DNA of 64,000 nucleotides from Pseudomonas simiae (GTDB lineage Bacteria > Pseudomonadota > Gammaproteobacteria > Pseudomonadales > Pseudomonadaceae). The translations under genes were made by a program, and so were the position numbers. The notes beneath the pieces were generated by a model. It was not told the origin of the DNA, searched no databases, and saw only the letters and a list, made by a program, of their open reading frames with translations. Below, one piece after another: positions 8,907 to 21,016 of this stretch. Position 1 is the stretch's first letter; each line of letters starts with the position of its first letter. Where the stretch lies: positions 186,001-250,000 of the forward strand of contig NZ_FOKB01000003.1 of the NCBI RefSeq assembly GCF_900111895.1. The letters run 5' to 3'.

Positions 8907-9962
8907 TTACTGTTGAGGTTGTTTAGAGGCGATGTGCAGATAATGTTCCGCAACATCCAGCATTCGGTTGGCAAAACCCCATTCGTTGTCGAACCAGGCC
9001 AGGATATTCACCAGCCTTGGGCCGGAAACGCGGGTCTGGCTGGCGTCGACAATCGCCGAATGCGGGTCATGGTTGAAATCGCAACTGGCGTGGGGCAACT
9101 CGGTATAGGCCAGCAGGCCTTTGAGCGGGCCGCTGGTGGCGGCGTCGCGCAGGATCCGGTTGACCTCCGTCGCATCGGTGTCGCTGACAGTTTGCATAGT
9201 GATGTCCAGGCAGGACACGTTCACCGTCGGCACCCGTACGGCTTTGGCCTGGATTCGCCCGGCAAGTTCCGGCAACAGTCGCTCAATGCCGCGCGCCAGG
9301 CCGGTGGATACCGGAATCACCGACTGGAACGCCGAGCGCGTACGGCGCAGGTCTTCGTGGTGATAGGCATCGATGACCGGCTGGTCGTTCATCGCTGAGT
9401 GAATCGTGGTGATCGACACGTAGTCCAGGCCGATCGCCTGATCCAACAGACGCAACAGCGGCACGCTGCAGTTGGTGGTGCAGGAGGCGTTGGACACCAG
9501 CAGCTCATCGCCGGTCAGGCAGTCCTGGTTGATGCCGTAGACGATGGTGGCGTCGACATCTGCCTCGCTGGCCATCGGCTGTGAAAACAGCACACGGGGT
9601 GCGCCGGCGTCGAGAAAACGCTGGCCATCGGCACGGGTGTGGTAGACACCGGAACATTCCAGCACCAGGTCAACGCCCAATGCCGTCCAGTCGATGCCTT
9701 CAGGGGTGGCACTGCGCAAGACCTGCACGCAGTTGCCATTAATGTGCAGACAATCGCCTTCGACCCGCACTTTGCCGGGAAAGCGGCCGTGGGTGGAGTC
9801 AAAGCGTGTCAGGTATTCGATGCTCGCCATGTCGGCAAGATCATTGATCGCAACAATTTCAAACCCGGCATCCGCCCCTCGCTCGAACAGAGCACGCAAG
9901 ACGCAACGACCAATGCGGCCGTAGCCGTTGAGTGCAACTTTGTAGCGACGCGGTTGAGGCAT
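8907..9962 (-). CDS. epd: Erythrose-4-phosphate dehydrogenase (GapB-like)
   Basis: This 351-residue member of the GAPDH family has the NAD-binding start [17 protein letters not shown] and the catalytic cysteine in SNASCTTNC. Position next to tkt and pgk, and Epd-type features such as [16 protein letters not shown], favour D-erythrose-4-phosphate dehydrogenase of the pyridoxal phosphate route over glycolytic GAPDH. That distinction is inferred. The true start is the ATG at 9962. The 44 codons upstream are a translation of the REP pair (RSHIGMHFNCGSGLARES) and are not real protein. Confidence 0.92.
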   Translation of the reverse strand: MPQPRRYKVALNGYGRIGRCVLRALFERGADAGFEIVAINDLADMASIEYLTRFDSTHGRFPGKVRVEGDCLHINGNCVQVLRSATPEGIDWTALGVDLVLECSGVYHTRADGQRFLDAGAPRVLFSQPMASEADVDATIVYGINQDCLTGDELLVSNASCTTNCSVPLLRLLDQAIGLDYVSITTIHSAMNDQPVIDAYHHEDLRRTRSAFQSVIPVSTGLARGIERLLPELAGRIQAKAVRVPTVNVSCLDITMQTVSDTDATEVNRILRDAATSGPLKGLLAYTELPHASCDFNHDPHSAIVDASQTRVSGPRLVNILAWFDNEWGFANRMLDVAEHYLHIASKQPQQ

Positions 9963-10008
9963 GGGGTTCTCGATTACCTTGGGTGAAGGGGTGGCTGTTA
10001 GACCGCTT

Positions 10009-10073
10009 TCGCGAGCAAGCCCGCTCCCACAGTTGAAATGCATTCCAATGTGGGAGCGGGCTTGCTCGCGAAG
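10009..10073. repeat. REP inverted pair (REPIN), type A
   Basis: Two inverted REP copies with an 18-bp spacer sit in the short gap between the tkt stop and the epd start. A transcript crossing from tkt to epd would carry a long hairpin here. Confidence 0.9.
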
Positions 10074-10102
10074 AGGCCAGTACAGCCACCTCAATCGACA
10101 GC

Positions 10103-12100
10103 TTAGTCTTCCAGCAGCTCTTCAGCCTGACCCAGGATGTTTTCCAGGGTGAAACCGAACTCTTCGAACAATGCTGGCGCCGGCGCCGACTCACCGTAGG
10201 TGGTCATGCCGATCACACGGCCTTCCAGGCCCACGTACTTGTACCAGTAGTCGGCGTGAGCCGCTTCGATGGCGATACGCGCACTGACCTGCAATGGCAG
10301 GACCGATTGCTTATAGCCGGCGTCCTGGGCTTCGAACACGCTGGTGCACGGCATGGACACAACGCGTACGTTGCGGCCCTGGGCGGTCAGCTTGTCGTAC
10401 GCCTGGACGGTCAGGCCCACCTCGGAACCCGTGGAGATCAGGATCAACTCCGGCTCGCCGATGCAGTCCTTGAGCACGTAGCCGCCACGGCTGATGTCGG
10501 CGATCTGTGCGTCGGTACGCACTTGGTGCTGCAGGTTCTGACGCGAGAAGATCAGCGCCGAAGGGCCGTCCTTGCGTTCGATGGCGTGTTTCCAGGCCAC
10601 GGCGGATTCCACCGCGTCGGCTGGACGCCAGGTGTCCAGGTTTGGCGTGGTACGCAGGCTGGTCAATTGCTCGACCGGCTGGTGCGTAGGGCCGTCTTCG
10701 CCCAGGCCAATGGAGTCGTGGGTATACACGTGGATCACGCGCTTCTTCATCAGCGCAGCCATGCGCACGGCGTTACGGGCGTATTCCATGAACATCAGGA
10801 AGGTCGCGCCGTAAGGCACCAGGCCGCCGTGCAGGGACACGCCGTTCATGATGGCGCTCATGCCGAACTCACGTACGCCGTAGTACATGTAGTTGCCGCT
10901 GGCGTCTTCAGCCGAAACACCTTTGCAGCCCTTCCACAGTGTCAGGTTGGAGCCGGCCAGGTCGGCCGAACCGCCGAGGATCTCAGGCAGCAATGGGCCA
11001 AACGCGTTCAGGGTGTTCTGGCTGGCTTTACGGCTGGCGATGGTCTCGCCCTTGGCCGCGACTTCGGCGATGTAGGCCGAGGCTTTTTCCGAGAAGTCGG
11101 CAGGCAGGTCGCCGGCGAGGCGGCGGACCAGCTCGTTGGCCAGCTCAGGGAATTCGGCGGAGTAGGCCGCGAAACGCTGGTCCCACTCGGCTTCGGTGGC
11201 CAGGCCTTTTTCCTTGGCATCCCATTCGGCGTAGATGTCGGCCGGAATTTCGAACGGGCCGTGGTTCCACTTCAATGCTTCACGGGTCAGGGCGATTTCC
11301 GCGTCACCCAGTGGGGCGCCGTGGCAGTCTTCTTTGCCCTGCTTGTTCGGCGAACCGAAACCGATGGTGGTCTTGCAGCAGATCAGGGTTGGCTGCGCGC
11401 TCTTGCGGGCGGTGTCGATGGCGGTCTTGATTTCTTCCGGATCGTGGCCGTCGACGTTGCGGATCACCTGCCAGTTGTAGGCTTCGAAACGCTTAGGGGT
11501 GTCATCGGTGAACCAGCCTTCGACTTCGCCGTCGATGGAGATGCCGTTGTCATCGTAGAAGGCAATCAGCTTGCCCAGGCCCAGGGTGCCGGCCAGGGAA
11601 GCGACTTCGTGGGAAATGCCTTCCATCATGCAGCCATCACCCAGGAATACGTAGGTGTGGTGGTCGACGATGTTGTGGCCTGTACGGTTGAACTGCGCGC
11701 CCAGGACTTTCTCGGCCAGCGCAAAACCAACGGCATTGGCCAGGCCTTGGCCCAGGGGACCGGTGGTGGTCTCGACGCCTGGGGTATAGCCGAATTCAGG
11801 GTGACCCGGAGTGCGGCTGTGCAGCTGGCGGAAGCTTTTGAGATCGTCGATAGTGACGTCGTAGCCGGTCAGGTGCAGCAGCGAGTAGATCAGCATCGAG
11901 CCATGGCCGTTGGACAGCACGAAGCGGTCACGGTCGGCGAACGAAGGGTTGCTCGGGTTGTGTTTCAGGTAGTCACGCCAAAGCACCTCGGCGATATCCG
12001 CCATGCCCATCGGGGCACCGGGATGGCCGCTGTTGGCTTTTTGCACGGCATCCATGCTGAGTGCACGAATGGCGTTGGCACGCTCACGACGGCTGGGCAT
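10103..12100 (-). CDS. tkt: Transketolase
   Basis: The enzyme has 665 residues. It moves two-carbon units between sugar phosphates using thiamine diphosphate. Seen motifs are the substrate-site histidines ([22 protein letters not shown]), the ThDP motif [14 protein letters not shown] ending in FYDDNG, and the C-terminal [20 protein letters not shown]. The ATG at 12100 has AGGAG seven nt upstream. The reading frame stays open 41 codons further, but that stretch lacks conservation. The gene diverges from the ArsR-methyltransferase gene, and a palindromic site lies in the shared upstream region. Confidence 0.98.
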   Translation of the reverse strand: MPSRRERANAIRALSMDAVQKANSGHPGAPMGMADIAEVLWRDYLKHNPSNPSFADRDRFVLSNGHGSMLIYSLLHLTGYDVTIDDLKSFRQLHSRTPGHPEFGYTPGVETTTGPLGQGLANAVGFALAEKVLGAQFNRTGHNIVDHHTYVFLGDGCMMEGISHEVASLAGTLGLGKLIAFYDDNGISIDGEVEGWFTDDTPKRFEAYNWQVIRNVDGHDPEEIKTAIDTARKSAQPTLICCKTTIGFGSPNKQGKEDCHGAPLGDAEIALTREALKWNHGPFEIPADIYAEWDAKEKGLATEAEWDQRFAAYSAEFPELANELVRRLAGDLPADFSEKASAYIAEVAAKGETIASRKASQNTLNAFGPLLPEILGGSADLAGSNLTLWKGCKGVSAEDASGNYMYYGVREFGMSAIMNGVSLHGGLVPYGATFLMFMEYARNAVRMAALMKKRVIHVYTHDSIGLGEDGPTHQPVEQLTSLRTTPNLDTWRPADAVESAVAWKHAIERKDGPSALIFSRQNLQHQVRTDAQIADISRGGYVLKDCIGEPELILISTGSEVGLTVQAYDKLTAQGRNVRVVSMPCTSVFEAQDAGYKQSVLPLQVSARIAIEAAHADYWYKYVGLEGRVIGMTTYGESAPAPALFEEFGFTLENILGQAEELLED

Positions 12101-12292
12101 CGCTGATCTCCTGGGTTTGCTGAAAAGAAACGGAAAAAAGGACCGGCATTTTCCCTCAGCCACCGCCTGCGGGCAATGACAGATAGTCACTTGAGGACGT
12201 TTTTCCTGTGCTTTGGGCATCAATCCGTTGCAGAAACCTTTAACCGGTTCGTCTAACAGTTATAGCGGCGGCTTATAACCACCACTTATCGA

Positions 12293-12318
12293 TCAATATC
12301 AAAACTTTTTGATATTGA
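12293..12318. promoter_or_regulatory. Perfect 26-bp palindrome, candidate operator of the ArsR-methyltransferase regulator
   Basis: TCAATATCAAAA (12293-12304) and its exact complement TTTTGATATTGA (12307-12318) flank a 2-bp centre. The site is AT-rich in a GC-rich region and ends 40 nt before the regulator's ATG. The size and symmetry suit a dimeric ArsR-family repressor. No transcribed terminator context is present, so an operator is more likely than a terminator. Confidence 0.75.
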
Positions 12319-12358
12319 CCTTGCGATGCCCTCCACCCGTCACTAGACTGCTGGCCTT

Positions 12359-13354
12359 ATGAATCTACCTATGCCCTCACTGCGCCCCGACGACGGCGAT
12401 GAACTGGCAGCCTTGTGCAAGGCCGCTGGCGATCCGTTGCGTCTGAACGTGTTGCGCGCACTGGCCAACGATTCCTTCGGCGTACTGGAACTGGCACAGA
12501 TCTTCGCCATCGGCCAATCGGGCATGAGTCACCACTTGAAGGTACTGGCCCAGGCCGACCTGGTAGCCACCCGCCGTGAAGGCAATGCGATTTTCTACCG
12601 CCGTGCGCTGCCCCATACCGAACTGCTGGGCGGCAAACTGCACGCTGCCCTGCTCGAAGAAGTGGACAACCTCAGCCTGCCAGGCGACGTACAGTCGCGC
12701 ATCGGCCAGGTCCATGGGCAGCGCGCTGCCGCGAGTCAGGATTTTTTCGCACGGGTTGCCGAGAAGTTTCGCGCCCAGCAAGACCTGATTGCCGGTCTTG
12801 CCCAATACCGCGACAGCGTATTGGCGTTGCTCGACAAGCTGAGCTTCAGTGAAGAGGCCACGGCACTGGAAGTCGGCCCCGGCGATGGCGGTTTCCTGCC
12901 GGAGCTGGCGCGGCGCTTTCAGCAAGTCACAGCCTTGGACAACAGCCCGGCGATGCTGGAACTGGCGCGTCAGCTTTGTGAGCGCGAGTCACTGGGCAAT
13001 GTCAGCCTGCAACTGGCCGACGCATTGAACAGCACGGCGTTAAAGGCCGACTGCGTGGTGCTGAACATGGTCTTGCACCATTTCGCCGCACCCGCCGACG
13101 CCCTCAAGCAAATGGCCGGGCTGCTGCACCCCGGCGGTAGCCTGTTGGTTACGGATTTATGCAGCCACAACCAGAATTGGGCCAGGGAGGCCTGCGGTGA
13201 TCTCTGGTTGGGTTTTGAACAGGATGATCTGGCCCGTTGGGCCACCGCTGCGGGACTCGTTCCCGGGGAAAGCCTCTATGTAGGTTTACGTAATGGTTTC
13301 CAGATCCAGGTCCGCCATTTTCAGCGACCGGCTGGCGACACTCACCATCGGTAA
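12359..13354 (+). CDS. ArsR-family regulator fused to a SAM-dependent methyltransferase domain (SahR-like)
   Basis: The product has 331 residues. Residues about 15-100 form an ArsR winged helix ([49 protein letters not shown], wing AIFYRRALP); it lacks the metal-binding CxC of ArsR. Residues about 150-325 are a class I methyltransferase fold with the SAM loop [17 protein letters not shown] and the motif [11 protein letters not shown]. It ends 19 nt before metK, so the two genes are one operon. This architecture and context match SahR, the S-adenosylhomocysteine-responsive repressor described in Proteobacteria. Binding of SAM/SAH by the second domain and autoregulation through the adjacent palindrome are inferences. 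Confidence 0.85.
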   Translation: MNLPMPSLRPDDGDELAALCKAAGDPLRLNVLRALANDSFGVLELAQIFAIGQSGMSHHLKVLAQADLVATRREGNAIFYRRALPHTELLGGKLHAALLEEVDNLSLPGDVQSRIGQVHGQRAAASQDFFARVAEKFRAQQDLIAGLAQYRDSVLALLDKLSFSEEATALEVGPGDGGFLPELARRFQQVTALDNSPAMLELARQLCERESLGNVSLQLADALNSTALKADCVVLNMVLHHFAAPADALKQMAGLLHPGGSLLVTDLCSHNQNWAREACGDLWLGFEQDDLARWATAAGLVPGESLYVGLRNGFQIQVRHFQRPAGDTHHR

Positions 13355-13373
13355 ATATCAGGAAAACATCGAG

Positions 13374-14564
<1,191 letters not shown>

Positions 14565-14582
14565 TCGCTCTCGATGCACAAA

Positions 14583-14615
14583 AGCCCCGCCGGGTTATTC
14601 CGGCGGGGCTTTTTA
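14583..14615 (+). terminator. Intrinsic terminator of metK
   Basis: An 11-bp stem AGCCCCGCCGG/CCGGCGGGGCT (14583-14593 with 14600-14610) with a 6-nt loop is followed by a T-run. Confidence 0.93.
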
Positions 14616-14774
14616 TTGCGCGATGATCTTCACGTTTTTTGGATCCAAACCTTGCAGGCCTAATGATGGCCCTCTAGAATCCGCGCCCTCTCGGGCCCTT
14701 TACCTTATTTGGATATTGCCCTGCGCCAGCCCGAGACAGACAAACGCGCAGGCAATCGAACATTGAGGTTTTTC

Positions 14775-15125
14775 ATGCGCATCTCCACGCTCGCCCCTGC
14801 CGCCCTTCTCTTCAGCCTGTTCGCCCTGCCGGTAAACGCCGCCGACCTGAGCGCATTGAGTGGTGCCCTGAGCGCCCAACTGGGTGGCGGCAACGCTGGC
14901 GATTGCCAGAAACAAGCAGCCGATCTGCAAGCCAAGATCGATGCAGCTGAAGCCCAGAAGGACACCTTGAAGGTGAAGGCCTTCAAAGCCGCGCAAGACC
15001 AGATCAACAAAGGTTGCAACAAACTTTCTGAAGCCCAGGCAAAAGCCGACGCGAAGCAGCAAACTCAAGAGGCGAAGGCCGATAAACCAGACGCCGTGAA
15101 GGCCCTGGGCGGTCTGTTCAAGTAA
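14775..15125 (+). CDS. Small exported coiled-coil protein with a Cys pair (DUF1090-like)
   Basis: The product has 116 residues: signal peptide MRISTLAPAALLFSLFALPV ending at NAA, then an Ala/Lys/Gln-rich helical region. Two cysteines (DCQKQ and KGCNK) are separated by 36 residues. The second small protein gene, on the other side of ligB, shows exactly the same Cys-36-Cys spacing and similar heptad-like composition. I therefore read the two as paralogues of the DUF1090/YqjC type. Function is unknown; location should be periplasmic. It has its own terminator. Confidence 0.7.
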   Translation: MRISTLAPAALLFSLFALPVNAADLSALSGALSAQLGGGNAGDCQKQAADLQAKIDAAEAQKDTLKVKAFKAAQDQINKGCNKLSEAQAKADAKQQTQEAKADKPDAVKALGGLFK

Positions 15126-15140
15126 ATAGAAATACCCAGT

Positions 15141-15168
15141 AAAAAGCCCCGCAGCGTCGGGGCTTTTT
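15141..15168 (+). terminator. Intrinsic terminator
   Basis: The stem AAAAAGCCCCG/CGGGGCTTTTT with a 6-nt loop and a following T-run lies between the small exported protein gene and ligB. Confidence 0.9.
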
Positions 15169-15190
15169 TGTGGCCGATCGGATCATTTAG

Positions 15191-16885
<1,695 letters not shown>

Positions 16886-16924
16886 ACCCGAGCCGACCAT
16901 CAGATTGCGACCTTGGAGTCCCAC

Positions 16925-17320
16925 ATGAAATTTCTAGCCCCCTTTGCCCTGTTGACCGTCGCAAGCTTCATGGCCACCCCCCTGCTGGCCGCCGAAGAAG
17001 CCCCGCAGCTCACCGGTTGCGCCGCCAAGCGCCAAGCCATCAGCACCCAGATCGAACAGGCCAAGGCGCACGGCAACAGCGCCCAGCAAGCCGGTCTGGA
17101 AAAAGCCTTGAGCGAAGTCACCGCCAACTGCACCGAGGCGTCCTTGAAGAAGGAACGGGAAAACAAGGTGCTTGATGCCAAGCATGAAGTCAGCCGCCGT
17201 CAGGCCGACCTCGACAAGGCCATGAAAAAAGGTGACGCGGACAAGATCAACAAACGTAAGGACAAACTCGCCGAGTCCCGCAAAGAACTGCAGGACGCGG
17301 TGGAAGAGCTCGACCAGTAA
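16925..17320 (+). CDS. DUF1090 (YqjC-type) periplasmic protein
   Basis: The 131-residue protein has a signal peptide (MKFLAPFALLTVASFMATPL, cleavage near LLAAEE) and a charged helical mature part. Its cysteines are GCAAK and NCTEA, 36 residues apart, and a Lys/Asp/Glu-rich tail follows (KRKDKLAESRKELQDAVEEL). This is the DUF1090/YqjC pattern, whose role is unknown. GGAG lies six nt before the ATG. The gene begins 39 nt after ligB, so the two may be cotranscribed. Confidence 0.85.
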   Translation: MKFLAPFALLTVASFMATPLLAAEEAPQLTGCAAKRQAISTQIEQAKAHGNSAQQAGLEKALSEVTANCTEASLKKERENKVLDAKHEVSRRQADLDKAMKKGDADKINKRKDKLAESRKELQDAVEELDQ

Positions 17321-17326
17321 AACCGG

Positions 17327-17776
17327 TCAGTGGTCTCGGAACTGCTTATGGCATGCGCTGCAGGCATCTTCGACTTTCTGCACTGCCGGCCCCAGGTTGC
17401 TCGCTTTGTATGGCTGAACCTGGCTGGCGGTCACCAATTCACCGGTGGCCGCTTCAAGGTCGCGGGCCAGTTGCTGGAACTGCGCCTGCTTCTGCCAGAC
17501 ATCATCCTTGGCACTGGTGTGATCTTCTTCGCGCACGCTCGGAAAATGCTTCCAAGGCTCATGGGACAACGCGTCCAGCCTGACTGCGCCTTCGGCAAAT
17601 TTAGCGCCGTCGAATGGGATCCGCCCGCGCAACATGCCGCCCAGGTCTTCGCCGGTTTTGAGCATCTGCTTGAAGATCGCCTTGCGCTGGCCCAGCGGCG
17701 AATTCGGATCCACGCCGCCACAGGCGGACAGTGTCAGGCAGGCCAGCAATACAACGGTCAGTTTTTTAAAAGTCAT
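17327..17776 (-). CDS. Cytochrome c'-like lipoprotein
   Basis: The product has 149 residues. A lipoprotein signal peptide (MTFKKLTVVLLACLTLSACG) is followed by a four-helix-type region, and the only haem-attachment motif is CSACHKQFRDH at the very C-terminus. A C-terminal CxxCH is typical of class II cytochromes (c', c-556). It should be a membrane-anchored periplasmic haem protein; the role (NO binding, electron transfer) is not shown. It is convergent with the DUF1090 gene, with only 6 nt between the two stops. Confidence 0.85.
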   Translation of the reverse strand: MTFKKLTVVLLACLTLSACGGVDPNSPLGQRKAIFKQMLKTGEDLGGMLRGRIPFDGAKFAEGAVRLDALSHEPWKHFPSVREEDHTSAKDDVWQKQAQFQQLARDLEAATGELVTASQVQPYKASNLGPAVQKVEDACSACHKQFRDH

Positions 17777-17905
17777 GGTGGCTTCGAGGTCACGGGAAAC
17801 GGCGGCCAGTATCCTCGCCCCGCCCGTAAAGACCAATAGCCCTATTAATAATAAGGGTTGCCAAACAGCGCTGTGGCGCGGGCAATCGCTTCAGGAATTG
17901 TTTGT

Positions 17906-19090
17906 ATGAATGTCACGTTGAAACCCTGGGGCCGCCGCCTGGCGTGGGCCCTGCCGATGATCGCGCTGCTGGCTGGCTGCGACGCGGGCAAAGAAACAGC
18001 CAAAGACGAAACGTCGAAACCCCACGCTGTCGCCACCTATGTGAGTGCGCCATGGGAAGCCTTGCCGGCAGTGTCCGACAGCGACCTGCTGGCGGGTTTT
18101 GAGTCCTGGCGCAGCGCCTGCCAGCGCCTCAAGGCCGACCCGGTGTGGGGCGCGACCTGTGCGGCAGCCGCGACAGTGCCGAGCAATGCCGTGGCGGTGC
18201 GCGGGTTTCTCAAGGAACGCCTGGATGTGTTCGGCCTACGCTCGGCTGACAACACCCCGAACGGCTTGATCACCGGCTACTACGAACCGGTCTACCCCGG
18301 GAGCCTGACCAAGACCGCCAAAGCCAACGTGCCGGTATACGGCGTGCCGGACGACCTGATTATCGTCAACCTGGAAAGTATCTACCCCGAACTCAAGGGC
18401 AAGCGCCTGCGCGGTCGCCTGGAAGGTCGCGTGCTCAAGCCTTACGACGATGCCAGCGTCATCAACGGCCAGGGCTCAACAGCCAAACCAATCGCCTGGC
18501 TGACTGACCCGATGGACCTGCAATTCCTGCAAATCCAGGGCTCTGGCCGCATCCAACTGGCCGGAGGGCGCCAACTGCGCATCGGTTATGGCGACCAGAA
18601 CGGCTACCCCTATCGCCCGATCGGCCGTTGGCTGGTGGAACAAGGCGAATTGAACAAAGAAGACGTCACCATGGGTACCATCAGCGCCTGGGCCAAGTCG
18701 CACCCGCAGCGTATCCCGGAACTGCTGGCGAGCAATCCCAGCTATGTGTTCTTCAGCGCGCGTCCCGACAGCAACGAAGGCCCGCGCGGCTCCTTGAACG
18801 TGCCGCTGACCGCCGGCTACAGCGTGGCGGTGGATCGCAAGGTGATTCCTTTGGGCAGCCTGCTGTGGCTGTCGACTACCAAGCCAGACGGTTCACCGAT
18901 CATACGGCCCGTCGCCGCACAGGACACCGGTGGTGCGATCACGGGTGAAGTGCGTGCGGATTTGTTCTGGGGTACCGGTGATACGGCCGGCGAACTGGCG
19001 GGGAACATGAAGCAGCAGGGGCAGATCTGGATGTTGTGGCCCAAGGGCGCAGCATTGCCGCACGTGCCGGATGCACCTGTCGGGAGCTGA
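17906..19090 (+). CDS. mltA: Membrane-bound lytic murein transglycosylase A
   Basis: The 394-residue lipoprotein has signal and lipobox in ALPMIALLAGC. MltA-domain motifs are LITGYYEPVYPGS, MDLQFLQIQGSGRIQLAGG and NPSYVFFS, and the C-terminal '3D' region VAAQDTGGAITGEVRADLFWG contains the catalytic Asp. The enzyme cleaves peptidoglycan glycan strands to 1,6-anhydromuropeptides at the outer membrane. The start at 17906 has AGGA upstream; the 16 codons before it have no signal-peptide character. Confidence 0.96.
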   Translation: MNVTLKPWGRRLAWALPMIALLAGCDAGKETAKDETSKPHAVATYVSAPWEALPAVSDSDLLAGFESWRSACQRLKADPVWGATCAAAATVPSNAVAVRGFLKERLDVFGLRSADNTPNGLITGYYEPVYPGSLTKTAKANVPVYGVPDDLIIVNLESIYPELKGKRLRGRLEGRVLKPYDDASVINGQGSTAKPIAWLTDPMDLQFLQIQGSGRIQLAGGRQLRIGYGDQNGYPYRPIGRWLVEQGELNKEDVTMGTISAWAKSHPQRIPELLASNPSYVFFSARPDSNEGPRGSLNVPLTAGYSVAVDRKVIPLGSLLWLSTTKPDGSPIIRPVAAQDTGGAITGEVRADLFWGTGDTAGELAGNMKQQGQIWMLWPKGAALPHVPDAPVGS

Positions 19091-19114
19091 AAGCGCTCTG
19101 CCAAACTCGGTTTA

Positions 19115-19147
19115 TTGTGGTGAGCGGGCTTGCCCCGCTCGCCACAA
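19115..19147. terminator. Long hairpin between convergent genes
   Basis: TTGTGG-T-GAGCGGG pairs with CCCGCTC-G-CCACAA around the loop CTTGC. It lies 25 nt past the mltA stop and has no T-run, so it may be a REP-like hairpin rather than a true terminator. Confidence 0.5.
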
Positions 19148-19178
19148 TAGCCCGCGCCATAGGGGCTCCGCTCGACCT

Positions 19179-19565
19179 TTAGATCGATACGAAGAAGAAA
19201 CTCGCAATCAACGCCATCCCCACGAACCACACCAGCGACCGCAGCATCGCCCAGTCCGCCAGGTAGCAGATGATGTACAGCAGGCGGCTGGTGATAAACA
19301 GTACGGCCAGCACATTGATGGTCACCAATTCGGCCGTACCGGCCAGGTGCGCAATGATCACTGCGGCCGCGAAGGCCGGTGTGACTTCAAAACTGTTGAG
19401 CTGGGCACTGTGGGCACGCTTGGCAAACCCTTCAAGGGTGTCCAGGAACGCGCGGGGGTCGTGGTTCTGCCGTGGACCGAACTTGCCACCGCTGAACTTG
19501 GCCACACCCGTGCACAGGTAAGGTAGAAAAATTGCGATCAACACACACCAGAAAGCCACCGTCAT
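19179..19565 (-). CDS. MAPEG family membrane protein
   Basis: The 128-residue protein has about four hydrophobic segments and the MAPEG-type stretch NHDPRAFLDTLEGFAKRAHS, followed by AQLNSFEVTPAFAAAVIIAH. MAPEG proteins include glutathione-dependent membrane enzymes, but bacterial members of this branch are uncharacterised. The ATG at 19565 has AAGGA 7 nt upstream and is preferred to the overlapping GTG. It is convergent with mltA. Confidence 0.82.
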   Translation of the reverse strand: MTVAFWCVLIAIFLPYLCTGVAKFSGGKFGPRQNHDPRAFLDTLEGFAKRAHSAQLNSFEVTPAFAAAVIIAHLAGTAELVTINVLAVLFITSRLLYIICYLADWAMLRSLVWFVGMALIASFFFVSI

Positions 19566-19756
19566 CACACATTCCTTTTGTAGTTTTAAACAGCGATTAG
19601 AGTTTTAGCACTAAAAATACCAAACCGCACTCACCGCTATGAGCCCTGGCTCGCCCAAAGGTTCTATGGCGTTTTAGCCAATGCCTTGCAACATCGCGCC
19701 ACTGGTGCGGTCCATCCACCCAATAACGCACTGCCACCCAACTCCAAGGACCCCGG

Positions 19757-21016
19757 ATGCTTGAACTTGTCGCCGCCTTTATCTGCCTCACCACCCTGCT
19801 CACCTATGTGAACTTCCGCTTTATCGGCCTGCCGCCCACCATCGGTGTGATGGTCACAGCTTTGGTGTTTTCGCTGATCCTGCAAGGGTTGAGCGTTCTC
19901 GGCTACCCTGGCCTGGAAGAGCGCATCCAGCAGTTGATCGGCCAGATCGACTTCGGCGACCTGTTGATGAACTGGATGCTGTCGTTCCTGCTGTTCGCCG
20001 GCGCCTTGCACGTGAACCTTAACGACCTGCGCAGCTATCGCTGGCCCATCGGCCTGCTGGCAACCTTTGGCGTACTGATCGCGACGGTGGTGATCGGTAG
20101 CCTGGCGTACTACATCTTTGCCCTGTTCGGCTGGCACGTGAGCTTCCTTTACTGCCTGCTGTTCGGCGCGCTGATTTCACCTACCGATCCGATTGCCGTG
20201 CTGGGTGTATTGCGTACGGCCAATGCTTCGAAACCACTGAAAACCACCATCGTGGGTGAATCACTTTTCAACGACGGTACCGCAGTCGTGGTCTTCACCG
20301 TACTGCTGGGCATCGCACAACTGGGCGAAACCCCCACGGTCGGCGCCACCGCCATGCTATTCGCCCATGAAGCCATCGGCGGCGTGGCGTTCGGCGGCCT
20401 GATCGGCTACCTGGTCTACCTGATGATCAAGAGCATCGAGCAGCACCAGATCGAAGTGATGCTGACCCTCGCCCTGGTGATCGGCGGCTCGGCGATGGCC
20501 ACCGAACTGCACGTCTCGGCACCGATTGCGATGGTGGTAGCCGGCCTGATCATCGGCAACCTGGGCCGCAAGCTGGCGATGAACGACATGACCCGTCGCT
20601 ACCTCGACGGTTTCTGGGAGTTGCTCGATGACATGCTCAACGCCCTACTGTTCGCCCTGATCGGCATGGAACTGCTGTTGTTGCCGTTCAATTGGCTGCA
20701 CGTGTTCGCCGCCAGCTTGCTGGCCGTGGCGATCCTGCTGTCGCGCCTGTTGACGGTGGCCCCGGCGATCCTGCTGCTACGGCGCTGGCGCACGGTGCCA
20801 CGCGGCACCATCCGCATCCTCACTTGGGGCGGCTTGCGCGGTGGTGTGTCGGTAGCGTTGGCCTTGGCACTGCCGCTGGGCCCGGAGCGTGACCTGCTGC
20901 TGAGCATCACCTACATCGTGGTGCTCTCGTCGATCCTGTTGCAGGGGTTGAGCATCGGCAAACTGGTCAAGCGCGTGACCCGGGACGAGCCCCAGGCCGC
21001 GCCGGACACTCACTGA
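19757..21016 (+). CDS. Na+/H+ antiporter, CPA1 (NhaP) type
   Basis: The 419-residue protein has about 12 hydrophobic segments. CPA1 signatures are GALISPTDPIAVLGVL, with the ion-binding Asp, and GESLFNDGTAVVVFTVLLG. It would exchange Na+ (or K+) for protons across the inner membrane and help pH or salt tolerance. The last 7 bases overlap the 3' end of the convergent formate/nitrite transporter gene. Confidence 0.93.
   Translation: MLELVAAFICLTTLLTYVNFRFIGLPPTIGVMVTALVFSLILQGLSVLGYPGLEERIQQLIGQIDFGDLLMNWMLSFLLFAGALHVNLNDLRSYRWPIGLLATFGVLIATVVIGSLAYYIFALFGWHVSFLYCLLFGALISPTDPIAVLGVLRTANASKPLKTTIVGESLFNDGTAVVVFTVLLGIAQLGETPTVGATAMLFAHEAIGGVAFGGLIGYLVYLMIKSIEQHQIEVMLTLALVIGGSAMATELHVSAPIAMVVAGLIIGNLGRKLAMNDMTRRYLDGFWELLDDMLNALLFALIGMELLLLPFNWLHVFAASLLAVAILLSRLLTVAPAILLLRRWRTVPRGTIRILTWGGLRGGVSVALALALPLGPERDLLLSITYIVVLSSILLQGLSIGKLVKRVTRDEPQAAPDTH

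Noticed and set aside
8907..10094. Epd with a 44-residue N-terminal extension
   Set aside because: The extra residues translate the REP pair. The conserved protein begins at 9962.
10256..12106. A 616-codon open frame antisense to tkt
   Set aside because: The tkt frame is fully conserved on the other strand. The antisense frame is a GC-bias shadow.
12293..12318. Intrinsic terminator
   Set aside because: The palindrome is AT-rich with a 2-nt centre, stands upstream of a start codon and has no gene end before it on either strand.
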